This document shows positions 51,622-59,590 of a stretch of DNA of 64,000 nucleotides, one piece after another; the first letter of the stretch is position 1; every line of letters starts with the position of its first letter. The position numbers and the translations under genes are program-made. The notes beneath the pieces are model-generated. The model ran no database searches. It saw only the letters and a program-made list of their open reading frames with translations, and was not told the origin of the DNA. The stretch is taken from positions 1 to 64,000 of the forward strand of contig JAXLYX010000012.1 in NCBI GenBank assembly GCA_046351215.1, read 5' to 3'. Source of the DNA: JAXLYX01 sp046351215 (GTDB lineage Bacteria > Myxococcota_A > Polyangia > Polyangiales > Houyiibacteriaceae).

Positions 51622-53346
51622 ATGGCTGAATCGGCAAATCACGGGGACGCCTCGCACGCCCATCACGGCGACGAGGGAATCTTCCTCAAGTACTTCTGGT
51701 CCACGGACCACAAGATCATCGCGATGCAATATCTCTTCACGGGGATGTTCATGGCGCTGATCGGCGGGTTCTTCTCCTACGCCTTCCGCATGCAGCTCGC
51801 CTTCCCGGGCCACAGCGTGCCGGGCTTCGGCGTGGTGACCCCCGCGGACTACAACTCGCTGGTCACGAACCACGGCACGATCATGATCTTCTGGGTCGCG
51901 ATGCCGGTGCTGATCGCGGCGTTCGGGAACTACCTGATCCCGCTGATGATCGGCTGCGACGACATGGTCTTCCCGCGGCTGAACCGGCTCTCGTACCAGA
52001 TCTTCCTGATCTCCGCGATCGTGCTGCTCGCCTCGTTCTTCGTCGACGGCGGCGGCTTCGCGGGCGCCTGGACGGCCTATCCGCCGCTCTCGGCGAAGAG
52101 CCAGTACAGCATGACGCCGCTGGGCTCGCCGCTCTGGCTGCTCGCGGTCGCGCTCGAGTTCGTCGCCTTCCTGATCGGCGGCATCAACTTCGTCACGACG
52201 GTGATGAACAGCCGCGCGCCCGGCATGAAGATGTACGACATCCCGGTCGTCATCTGGATGATCGTGACCGCGTCCGTGCTCTTCATGGGCTCGGTCGGTC
52301 CGCTCGTCGCCGGCGCCGTCATGCTCCTCTTCGACCAGGTCCTCGGCACGGGCTTCTACGACCCGAACCGCGGCGGCGACCCGATCCTCTGGCAGCACCT
52401 CTTCTGGTTCTTCGGGCATCCGGAGGTCTACGTCGTGCTCCTCCCGGCGATGGGCATCGTCGCCGAGATCATCACCGTCTTCTCCCGGAAGAAGCTCTTC
52501 GCGTACAAGACCGTCCTCTACACGGCCTTCGGCACGGCGATCCTCTCCTTCTTCGTCTGGGCGCACCACCAGTTCGTCGCCGGCATCGACCCGCGCATGG
52601 CGAACGTCTTCACGGTGACGACGGTCCTCATCTCGATCCCCATCGCCGAGATGTGCTTCGTGTACATCGCGACGCTCTACGGCGGCTCGATCACCTTCAC
52701 GACGCCGATGCTCTGGGCCCTCGCCTTCCTCGGCGAGTTCCTCCTCGGCGGCGTGACGGGCATCTACCTGGGTTCGAGCGGCTCGGACATCTACTTCCAC
52801 GACACCTACTTCGTCGTGGCGCACTTCCACTACACGTTCTTCCCCATCGCCATCATCTCGGTCTTCGCCGGCATCACGTACTGGTTCCCGAAGATGTTCG
52901 GCAAGCACATGAACGAGACGCTCGGGAAGATCCACTTCTGGGGGACGATCCTCCCCTTCAACGGCGTGTTCATCCCGCTCTTCATCGCGGGCGCGGCCGG
53001 TGACCACCGCCGCATCTACAACTACATGAACTTCCCGGACCTCGCGCGTCCGGAGCACCAGAGCCTCCGCGTCTTCGCGACGGTCTCGCTCGTGGTGCTG
53101 CTCCTCTTCCAGTTCGTCTTCCTCTTCAACTTCTTCATGAGCCTGAAGAACGGGAAGAAGGCGGAGCGGAACCCCTGGAAGGCGAACACCCTGGAGTGGC
53201 TCGCGGCCTCGCCGCCCCCGCACGGGAATTTCGAGGAGCTCCCGACCGTCTACCGCGGTCCCTACGAGTACTCGCTCCCCGATCGCGAGGACGACTACTA
53301 CCCGCAGCATCTGCCCGACGGCGCTCGGGCCACGGAGGGCGCATGA
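51622..53346 (+). CDS. ctaD: Cytochrome c oxidase subunit I (haem-copper, A-family)
   Basis: A 574-aa protein with about twelve membrane helices. The catalytic core is complete: HPEVY (CuB His with the cross-linked Tyr), WAHHQF (the other CuB His pair) and the paired haem His in AHFHYT. It reduces O2 to water and pumps protons. Length is normal. The ATG at 51622 is chosen over longer frames. The stop overlaps the next ATG (ATGA). Confidence 0.96.
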   Translation: MAESANHGDASHAHHGDEGIFLKYFWSTDHKIIAMQYLFTGMFMALIGGFFSYAFRMQLAFPGHSVPGFGVVTPADYNSLVTNHGTIMIFWVAMPVLIAAFGNYLIPLMIGCDDMVFPRLNRLSYQIFLISAIVLLASFFVDGGGFAGAWTAYPPLSAKSQYSMTPLGSPLWLLAVALEFVAFLIGGINFVTTVMNSRAPGMKMYDIPVVIWMIVTASVLFMGSVGPLVAGAVMLLFDQVLGTGFYDPNRGGDPILWQHLFWFFGHPEVYVVLLPAMGIVAEIITVFSRKKLFAYKTVLYTAFGTAILSFFVWAHHQFVAGIDPRMANVFTVTTVLISIPIAEMCFVYIATLYGGSITFTTPMLWALAFLGEFLLGGVTGIYLGSSGSDIYFHDTYFVVAHFHYTFFPIAIISVFAGITYWFPKMFGKHMNETLGKIHFWGTILPFNGVFIPLFIAGAAGDHRRIYNYMNFPDLARPEHQSLRVFATVSLVVLLLFQFVFLFNFFMSLKNGKKAERNPWKANTLEWLAASPPPHGNFEELPTVYRGPYEYSLPDREDDYYPQHLPDGARATEGA

Positions 53347-53912
53347 AGCCGATTGCCACGACCCGCAGCGCGACGGGCATCCCGACGGGCCGCCTGGCCG
53401 TCTGGTGGGTCCTCGCATCCGAGATCGTGATCTTCGGCGGCCTGCTCGCGGCCTACGTGATGCACCGCCTCGGTCATCCGGAGTTCGGGGACTACGCCTC
53501 GCACACGAACACCTACGCCGGCGCGTTCAACACCTTCGTGCTGCTCACCTCGAGCCTCTGCGCGGTCCTCGCGCACCAGGCCGCGGTGGAGAAGAACGGC
53601 GCGAAGGCGGCGAACCTCCTGCTCGCGACCTGCGGCGGCGGTCTCGTCTTCCTGATCGTGAAGGCCTTCGAGTGGACCCACGAGATCCACCAGGGCTACA
53701 CGATCACGTCGAACGCCTTCTGGTCCTTCTACTACACGGCGGCGGGGCTCCACGGCCTCCACGTGATCGCCGGCATGATCATCATGCTGATCATCTCGGT
53801 GTCGGCCCGGAAGAACGAGGAGCTCCAGCGTGTCGAGCTGATCGGCATCTACTGGCACTTCGTCGACATCGTCTGGATCTTCCTCTTCCCGCTCCTCTAC
53901 ATCGCCAAGTAG
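53343..53912 (+). CDS. ctaE: Cytochrome c oxidase subunit III (copy 2)
   Basis: A 189-aa, five-helix subunit III: WWVLASEIVIFGGLLAAYV, FEWTHEIHQGYTI, FYYTAAGLHGLHVIAGMI and YWHFVDIVWIFLFPLLY are typical. Its ATG overlaps the ctaD stop, so it is the operon's own subunit III. The other copy at 49392 is more divergent. Confidence 0.92.
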   Translation: MKPIATTRSATGIPTGRLAVWWVLASEIVIFGGLLAAYVMHRLGHPEFGDYASHTNTYAGAFNTFVLLTSSLCAVLAHQAAVEKNGAKAANLLLATCGGGLVFLIVKAFEWTHEIHQGYTITSNAFWSFYYTAAGLHGLHVIAGMIIMLIISVSARKNEELQRVELIGIYWHFVDIVWIFLFPLLYIAK

Positions 53913-53925
53913 TCACGGGGATCCC

Positions 53926-54705
53926 ATGGCAGAGCAAAACAGCGCAGCCGACTCCGGCCACGAGCACGATCACCCGAACTACGTGAAGATCTGGGCGATC
54001 CTCCTCGTCCTGCTCGTCGTGAGCGTCCTCGGCCCCATGGTGGGCATCAAGCTGCTCACGTTGATCACCGCGTTCGGCATCGCCCTCGTGAAGGCGTATC
54101 TCGTCGCGCGGAACTTCATGCACCTGAACCTCGAGCCGCGGTACGTCGTGTACCTGCTCGTCACGTGCGTGGTCTTCATGCTCCTCATGTTCTCGGGCGT
54201 CGCGCCCGACGTGATGAAGCACGACGGTCAGAACTGGACGAACGTCGCGGCCCACGCCGAGGTCGATCGCGCGATGGCCGCGCACGGCGGCGGTCACGGC
54301 CCCGCCGCAGCGCCCGCTCCCGTCGCGCCCGACGTCGCCTTCCGCAACACCTGCAGCCCCTGCCACGGCACGGGCGGCAAGGGCGACGGAGCGGCGGCGG
54401 CGGCCCTGAACCCGAAGCCCGCGAACTTCACGGATCCCGCGTTCTGGGCCACCCGCGACCAGGCGCACATCGTCCGCGTGATCCGCGGCGGCGGTGCGGC
54501 GGTCGGCAAGTCGCCGACGATGCCTTCGTTCGGCGCGGCCTTCGACGAGGAGCACGCCGGCGCGCTCGCCGACTACATCGTCGCGACCTTCCGTCCCGAG
54601 GGCGCGGGTGCGGCTCCGGCCGCCGCCGATGCCGACGCGGGCGCGGCTCCGGCCGAGGGCGCGGCTCCGGCCGAGGCTCCCGCGGCCGCCCCCGCGACGC
54701 CCTGA
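53926..54705 (+). CDS. Fusion of oxidase subunit IV with a cytochrome c domain
   Basis: A 259-aa protein. Residues 15-90 have three membrane helices like the prokaryotic subunit IV (COX4_pro) family, with YVKIWAILLVLLVVSVLGP and the LITAFGIALVKAYLVARNFMHL segment. After an Ala/Pro/His-rich linker comes a cytochrome c domain with CSPCH (about 150-220). A low-complexity Ala/Glu tail follows. It may bring a haem next to CuA, replacing the cytochrome domain often found on subunit II. Confidence 0.87.
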   Translation: MAEQNSAADSGHEHDHPNYVKIWAILLVLLVVSVLGPMVGIKLLTLITAFGIALVKAYLVARNFMHLNLEPRYVVYLLVTCVVFMLLMFSGVAPDVMKHDGQNWTNVAAHAEVDRAMAAHGGGHGPAAAPAPVAPDVAFRNTCSPCHGTGGKGDGAAAAALNPKPANFTDPAFWATRDQAHIVRVIRGGGAAVGKSPTMPSFGAAFDEEHAGALADYIVATFRPEGAGAAPAAADADAGAAPAEGAAPAEAPAAAPATP

Positions 54706-54823
54706 GCGCCGCAGCCTTCCGGCGGATTTCCGAGGGATTCCGAGCGCGGGCCCTCCCCTGACGGGGATGGGCCCGTTGCAATTCCCTTGGCCCACGCCGG
54801 AACGGTGTGTACGACCGGAGTCC

Positions 54824-55492
54824 ATGTCGCCCCATGGATCGGTTCCGCCTCGCCCGCGGTCCGCGGCCTCGTGCCCGGATTGCGCGCTCGCGCGTGCGGG
54901 CGTCTTCGAGGGCATGCTCGGAAGCGCGACCGAGCCCTGCGCGCTCCAATGCGTCGCGGTCGAGGATCGCGCGCAGCTGCCTCCCGAGTGGTTCGAGCGC
55001 TATGCGTTCGGCATCGTCCGCCGCGGCGTCGTCGTCCGCGAGCGTGTGTCGGGACCGACGGGCGAACGTACGGCGGTCGATGCCGCCGGACCCGGCGCCT
55101 ACCTGCCCCTGCGCAGCGGACGCACGCGCGATGCGTCCGGAGGCTACGCGGCGAGCCGCGTCCTGCTCTGTCTCTATCCGCGTCCGGCGTTCGAGCCCGC
55201 GGCGCACGGCTCCGAGGCGGCCTCGGATCTGCTCGGCCTCCAGGGCGAGGCGATCGAGCGCCTCGAGCGCATCGCCGACGCCCGCGGCCGCGCGAGCGGA
55301 CCCGAGAAGGTCGCCGCGATGCTCGAGGTCCTCGGCGAGACCGTCACCCAGCGCGACGGCTCGCCGCGCCTGCTCTCGAATCTCCAGCAGCGCGACCTCG
55401 CGGCCTTGCTCCAGCTCCGGCCGGAGACCGTTTCGCGCGCGCTGCGGCGCATCGAAGCCGGCGAGCCGGAGGCGGGGGACGGAGAGGGCTGA
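54824..55492 (+). CDS. Crp/Fnr-family transcriptional regulator
   Basis: A 222-aa regulator. The N-terminus has a Cys pair (SCPDCALA) and another Cys pair-like CALQC (about residue 40), reminiscent of FNR cluster cysteines but not canonical. A cNMP-like beta-barrel and a C-terminal helix-turn-helix with LQQRDLAALLQLRPETVSRAL follow. The RxxxVS recognition end (RPETVSR) matches FNR-type readers. It is likely the reader of the box at 50062. Start at 54824. Confidence 0.82.
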   Translation: MSPHGSVPPRPRSAASCPDCALARAGVFEGMLGSATEPCALQCVAVEDRAQLPPEWFERYAFGIVRRGVVVRERVSGPTGERTAVDAAGPGAYLPLRSGRTRDASGGYAASRVLLCLYPRPAFEPAAHGSEAASDLLGLQGEAIERLERIADARGRASGPEKVAAMLEVLGETVTQRDGSPRLLSNLQQRDLAALLQLRPETVSRALRRIEAGEPEAGDGEG

Positions 55493-55539
55493 GGGGCGGG
55501 GGCGCCTCGGCGTCGCGGTGGGGCCTCTTCCTCACCGAG

Positions 55540-55570
55540 GACAGATTGAAAATGGGATTTTCAATCTGTC
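55540..55570. repeat. Perfect 14-bp palindrome with 3-nt loop
   Basis: 55540-55553 is the reverse complement of 55557-55570 around GGG; the core reads TTGAAAAT and ATTTTCAA, markedly A/T-rich in this GC-rich genome. It ends 22 nt before a remnant ATPase gene. It may be an operator, an RNA hairpin, or an element that travels with such ATPase genes. Confidence 0.75.
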
Positions 55571-55592
55571 CGGGCGCTTCTATCCTACGGAA

Positions 55593-55928
55593 ATGATTCG
55601 GCGTTCCATGGAGCCGCGTCTTCGGGAGGCGGCCCGGACATCCCCCGTCGTCGTCCTGACGGGCCCCTGTCAGTCCGGGAAAACGAAGCTCGAGGTCGAC
55701 CTGGTCGTGGAGCGTCCGGGCCTGCTCTCGCTGATCGAGATGAAGAGCGGCGCCGCCTACCAGTCGGGGTTCGCGGAGTCGCTACGGGGAGTGGCGAAGG
55801 TCCTATCGGCCTCGGAGTCTCCGCCGCGGATCGCGTCGTATGTCGTCTACGGCGGCGATGCGCGGTACGAGCGCACCGACGTCACGGTCGTGCCGTGGGC
55901 CGAGGTGGGGGCGATCGCGAAGGGGTGA
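55593..55928 (+). pseudogene. Internally deleted AAA_14/DUF4143-type ATPase gene
   Basis: A 111-aa frame. The first 30 residues (EPRLREAARTSPVVVLTGP and QSGKTK) are the N-terminal Walker A region of solitary AAA_14 ATPases; these normally run to about 380-400 aa. Immediately after the Walker A the sequence jumps to LEVDLVVERPGLLSLIEMKSG, the C-terminal DUF4143/nuclease-like end (E-VD-EMK). The missing part is the ATPase core, so this is a remnant made by an in-frame deletion of about 270 codons. Whether it is still expressed is unknown. Confidence 0.75.
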
Positions 55929-56037
55929 GGGCGCGTGCGCCGTCTCGGCGAGCTGCGAGCGGGAGCCGCCCTCCGTGCCTCGCGGAGCCGTTGCCGGCGC
56001 CGACCGCGCGCCGGAGCACGCGGTCGGCATCCGACGT

Positions 56038-57693
56038 TCACGGAGACGTTTCGACTTTCACCCAGTCGACTTCCAGAAGCGAGGCGCCACAGGTGCCGTT
56101 TGCGTGGTACTCCAAGTACGTTCCCGGGCTCGGAACGACCGAGCTGGAGCCAGACGATATGAGCTGCCCGTCGGCGTAGGCCCTGTAGAAGCCGTCGGAC
56201 TCGATGACCTCGAGCATGATCCAGGCTCCTGCCGACGCGCAGAACGTGGACACGGTGGGGCCGTTGTTCACGGCGAAGGCACTCGTGCAGTCGGGGCGCA
56301 CGTCGAAGTTGTAGCCAGAGCCGTCATTGGTGTTCCAGGCGACCGCCTTGCTGAGCCACCGGACGGAGCCGAGCGCGCCCGGACCTATGCGCACGCGGGT
56401 GCTGAAGCGCCTCTGGCTGCCGCTGAACGTGAATGCGCGACGCTTGCCGTTCCAGTCCGACCAGAACCGGTACGCGTACGAGCCGCCCAGGTTCACGACT
56501 CCTTGACCGCCGCAGGCCCCTCCGTACGTCGTCCATCCCGAGGTGGATCCGCTTTCGTAGTCCTCGGAGTAGAGCACGCTCCAGGTCGGCGTCGTGCACG
56601 CACCCGCGCTGCAGACCTGATTCCCTTGGCAGACGACGCCGCATCCTCCGCAGTTCAGCGGGTTGCTCCGGATGTCCACCTCGCAGCCGGTGGAGGAAGC
56701 CCGATCGCAGTCCCGCGTCCAATCGAAGCAACGATTCGCGTCGAGACAGTCCGGCACGCGGTTCGCGTCGAGATCGGCATCCGGCACGCCGCAGCCGCAG
56801 GTTCCGGGGAGGACCTTGGTGTTGTCCTCCGGGCAGAGGTCGATGCCGGCGTCGAGGCAGTCGGGGACGCCGTTTCCATTCGTGTCGGCATCGGAGACAC
56901 CGCAGCCGCACGTACCGGCCTGGGTCTTGGCGGCGTCATCTGGGCAGAGGTCGATGCCGGCGTCGAGGCAGTCGGGGACGCCGTTTCCATTCGTGTCGGC
57001 ATCGGAGACACCGCAGCCGCACGTACCGGCCTGGGTCTTGGCGGCGTCATCTGGGCAGAGGTCGATGCCGGCGTCGAGGCAGTCGGGGACGCCGTTTCCA
57101 TTCGTGTCGGCATCGGAGACACCGCAGCCGCACGTACCGGCCTGGGTCTTGGCGGCGTCATCTGGGCAGAGGTCGATGCCGGCGTCGAGGCAGTCGGGGA
57201 CGCCGTTTCCATTCGTGTCGGCATCGGAGACACCGCAGCCGCACGTACCGGCCTGGGTCTTGGCGGCGTCATCTGGGCAGAGGTCGATGCCGGCGTCGAG
57301 GCAGTCGGGGACGCCGTTTCCATTCGTGTCGGCATCGGAGACACCGCAGCCGCACGTACCGGCCTGGGTCTTGGCGGCGTCATCTGGGCAGAGGTCGATG
57401 CCGGCGTCGAGGCAGTCGGGGACGCCGTTGTGGTTGGCGTCGGTATCCGAGGTTCCGCAGCCGCACGTACCGGCCTGGATCTTGTTCGAATCGCTGGGAC
57501 AGAGATCGATGGCCGCGTCGAAGCAGTCCGGCACTCCGTTGCCGTTCGCATCTGCGTCCGAGACCCCGCAGCCGCAAGCACCCGCTTCGATCTTGCTCGG
57601 ATCGTCGGGACAGAGATCCTTCGACGTCGAGTCGCATCCGAGCAGGAATGCGAAGAGGACGAAGGCACGGAGGTGGGGCGATCGTGTCAGCAT
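56038..57693 (-). CDS. Thrombospondin type-3-repeat lipoprotein
   Basis: A 551-aa exported lipoprotein (lipobox FAFLLGC). Residues 26-322 contain eight 37-aa Cys/Asp-rich units (DADTNGNGVPDCLDA type) like calcium-binding TSP3 repeats; units 3-7 are identical. A Cys-rich stretch (NCGGCGVVC) follows, then a C-terminal beta-sandwich of about 190 residues resembling a lectin-like jelly roll. It is probably a surface adhesin. Start ATG at 57693. Confidence 0.88.
   Translation of the reverse strand: MLTRSPHLRAFVLFAFLLGCDSTSKDLCPDDPSKIEAGACGCGVSDADANGNGVPDCFDAAIDLCPSDSNKIQAGTCGCGTSDTDANHNGVPDCLDAGIDLCPDDAAKTQAGTCGCGVSDADTNGNGVPDCLDAGIDLCPDDAAKTQAGTCGCGVSDADTNGNGVPDCLDAGIDLCPDDAAKTQAGTCGCGVSDADTNGNGVPDCLDAGIDLCPDDAAKTQAGTCGCGVSDADTNGNGVPDCLDAGIDLCPDDAAKTQAGTCGCGVSDADTNGNGVPDCLDAGIDLCPEDNTKVLPGTCGCGVPDADLDANRVPDCLDANRCFDWTRDCDRASSTGCEVDIRSNPLNCGGCGVVCQGNQVCSAGACTTPTWSVLYSEDYESGSTSGWTTYGGACGGQGVVNLGGSYAYRFWSDWNGKRRAFTFSGSQRRFSTRVRIGPGALGSVRWLSKAVAWNTNDGSGYNFDVRPDCTSAFAVNNGPTVSTFCASAGAWIMLEVIESDGFYRAYADGQLISSGSSSVVPSPGTYLEYHANGTCGASLLEVDWVKVETSP
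56841..57429. repeat. Five near-identical 111-bp tandem repeats
   Basis: In frame inside the TSP3 gene (period checked at 56841 and 56952). Each unit codes 37 aa. The identity at silent positions shows recent expansion or gene conversion. Confidence 0.9.
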
Positions 57694-57849
57694 GCGACTC
57701 CTTGTTCAGCCAAACGGGGGAGAGACGCTCCACGCGGCGAATCCCCTTACGGCTATTGCATTCGTCGCTTCCCATCCGTCGCGCGAAGAGGGCGCGAGGA
57801 GCTGCATTCGTGCACGCGCGGCCCCTGAGCGTCCGCCACGGCGTGCGCC

Positions 57850-58368
57850 TCAGGCGGATCGCGTCCTCGATCTCAGCCGCTTCACCGCGTCGGCGAACTC
57901 CTGGTTGGCTGTGCGCAAGCGCGTGTACGCGGTGTTGAGGGGGATCTCGAGCACGGCCGCGACTTCGGGGATCGGTAGCTCCTCGATGCGCGCCATCAGG
58001 AAGACTTCGCGGCGCCCTTCGGGGATGCTCCGGAGCGCGGCCTGCACGAGCTCGAGCTCCTGACGTTCCTCGAGCCGGATCTGAGCCGAATGATCGTCGG
58101 GCGGAGGCACGGGATCGGCGACGACCGCGACCAGTCGGTTCTCGGCTCGTCGACGGTACGCCGAGGTGATGCGGAAGATGAAGCCGAACATCCACGCGCG
58201 GAGCGGGCGCGAGTCGTCGTACTGCTCCCAGGTCTTGTAGAGCTCGACGAGCACGTCCTGGGAGACGTCGGAGACGTCTCGATCCGGAATGCCCATGCGG
58301 CGCACTTGCTTGCAGATCCAACCGATCTGCCCCTCGACCTGTAGCCAGAACTGCTCGCGGCTCGCCAT
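57850..58368 (-). CDS. ECF-type sigma-70 factor
   Basis: A 172-aa sigma factor with region 2 (VSQDVLVELYKTWEQYD, RPLRAWMFGFIFR, ITSAYRRRAENR) and region 4 (IPEGRREVFLMARIEELP then IPEVAAVLEIPLNTAYTRLR). The gap between them is short, as in group 4 (ECF) factors. It follows its putative membrane partner by 5 nt on the same strand, a reversed order compared with usual sigma-antisigma operons. The start is the ATG at 58368. Confidence 0.92.
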   Translation of the reverse strand: MASREQFWLQVEGQIGWICKQVRRMGIPDRDVSDVSQDVLVELYKTWEQYDDSRPLRAWMFGFIFRITSAYRRRAENRLVAVVADPVPPPDDHSAQIRLEERQELELVQAALRSIPEGRREVFLMARIEELPIPEVAAVLEIPLNTAYTRLRTANQEFADAVKRLRSRTRSA

Positions 58369-58373
58369 CGGGA

Positions 58374-59345
58374 TCACTCCGGATCGGCGGCCGCGGGGCC
58401 AGGAGAAGGAGAAGACGGAGCAGGCATCGTGGGCTCGGGCGCCACGGCGCGATCGACGACGGGACGAAGGACGCTCCGTGGGTACCGGGCGCGGAATGCG
58501 TCGGCCTCGGCGCGCGCCTGTTCCGTCTGGCCCGATGCGGCGACCGAGCGGACGACGAACGCGTCGCGCTCCTCCGCGAGTCGGCCGGAGGGAAACCTCT
58601 GACGATGTTCCTCGAGGAACAGGAGAGCTCGACCCGCCCGCCCGCGCACGAGCTCGGTGCGGGCCGCCTCGAGCAGGCGTCGTTCCTCCGCGAGTGCCTG
58701 GCCATCGTCGATCTCGGAAGCCGCGAGCGCCGACGCGGAGACGGCTCCTGCCGGCGACGCCGTCGGCGTCGAGCTCGGGTCGAACGCGCGAGCTCGCAGC
58801 GACTCCCGGGGCATATCGCGGACGGATCCGATCGGGCTCGCGGTCTCGACCTGCGCGTCCGCGGGAAGGTCTCCGCGCGACGGCGCAGCCTCGGGATTGG
58901 TGGACGAAGGCGGCTGGCTCCCGATCGAGAACGAAGAGGTCGAACGGTCTCCGTGCGTTCCCTCGTCGCGCGGAGGTTCCGCGTGCCGTCGCGCGTCGAC
59001 CGCTTCGTGTGCGACCCATCCCGACGTCGCGCCCGCGGCGAAGATGGCCGCACGGAGGAGCCAGGCGGGGAGGCTGGACGAGCCGAAGTTGCGCGCCAGA
59101 GCATCCAACGACGAGGAGACCTGGGAGGTGGGGCCGACCTCGAGCGGTGCGCTCCCTCCGCCCGCGCCAGCGGATCCGCCCGTGCCTCCGTCCGAGCCCG
59201 ACCCACCCGTACCCAGGCCGAGCGCGGCGATCTTCGCCTCCGCGCCCCTACGGATCGCGGCGATCCGATCCGGGGTCTCGTCCGGGCGATTCCGCTCGCG
59301 TCGTAGGAGCGCTTCGAGCTCGTCGTCGATCGGATCGTCGGTCAC
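58374..59345 (-). CDS. Putative membrane anti-sigma-like partner
   Basis: A 323-aa protein with an acidic/Arg-rich N-terminus (residues 1-40), a Gly/Ser linker, one membrane helix near residues 92-112 (LPAWLLRAAIFAAGATSGW) and a Ser/Pro-rich region ending in a TPR-like helical tail (AARTELVRGRAGRALLFLEE). Its location just before the sigma factor suggests an anti-sigma, although no known anti-sigma motif (such as HxxxCxxC) is seen. Confidence 0.7.
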   Translation of the reverse strand: MTDDPIDDELEALLRRERNRPDETPDRIAAIRRGAEAKIAALGLGTGGSGSDGGTGGSAGAGGGSAPLEVGPTSQVSSSLDALARNFGSSSLPAWLLRAAIFAAGATSGWVAHEAVDARRHAEPPRDEGTHGDRSTSSFSIGSQPPSSTNPEAAPSRGDLPADAQVETASPIGSVRDMPRESLRARAFDPSSTPTASPAGAVSASALAASEIDDGQALAEERRLLEAARTELVRGRAGRALLFLEEHRQRFPSGRLAEERDAFVVRSVAASGQTEQARAEADAFRARYPRSVLRPVVDRAVAPEPTMPAPSSPSPGPAAADPE

Positions 59346-59590
59346 GGACGCGGTGCTGCGAACCTAACACACGGAGGTTGCTTCGCGAGCGCTCGAGACG
59401 CTCGCGAGGCGCTTCGATCGACGACTCGCGGGGCACCGGGGGCATGCGGTCGATTTCCCAACGGATCGGAAGGCCTCGTGACAACGCCGTCGCCTGCCGA
59501 AACGTGCTCGATGGCCGATTGTCGCGGCACCGCGGAGCGCCTATCTCTCGGTGTCTCGCCGTGCGCCGTCCGACATCGAAGTCCGTCGTT
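59346..59590. other. Intergenic region
   Basis: 245 bp with no gene or clear hairpin; presumably the promoter of the sigma operon (minus strand). Nothing specific was recognised. Confidence 0.3.

Noticed and set aside
55593..55928. A new small GTPase or kinase from the Walker A motif
   Set aside because: The sequence after the P-loop is the C-terminal end of the AAA_14/DUF4143 family, so an internal deletion explains it better.
56841..57429. CRISPR-like array
   Set aside because: The units are contiguous 111-bp coding repeats without spacers.
55840..57828. Plus-strand open frame with repetitive Val/Gly-rich protein over the TSP3 gene
   Set aside because: The repeats are the reverse of the 111-bp TSP3 units; the minus strand has a lipobox and Cys/Asp-rich repeats.
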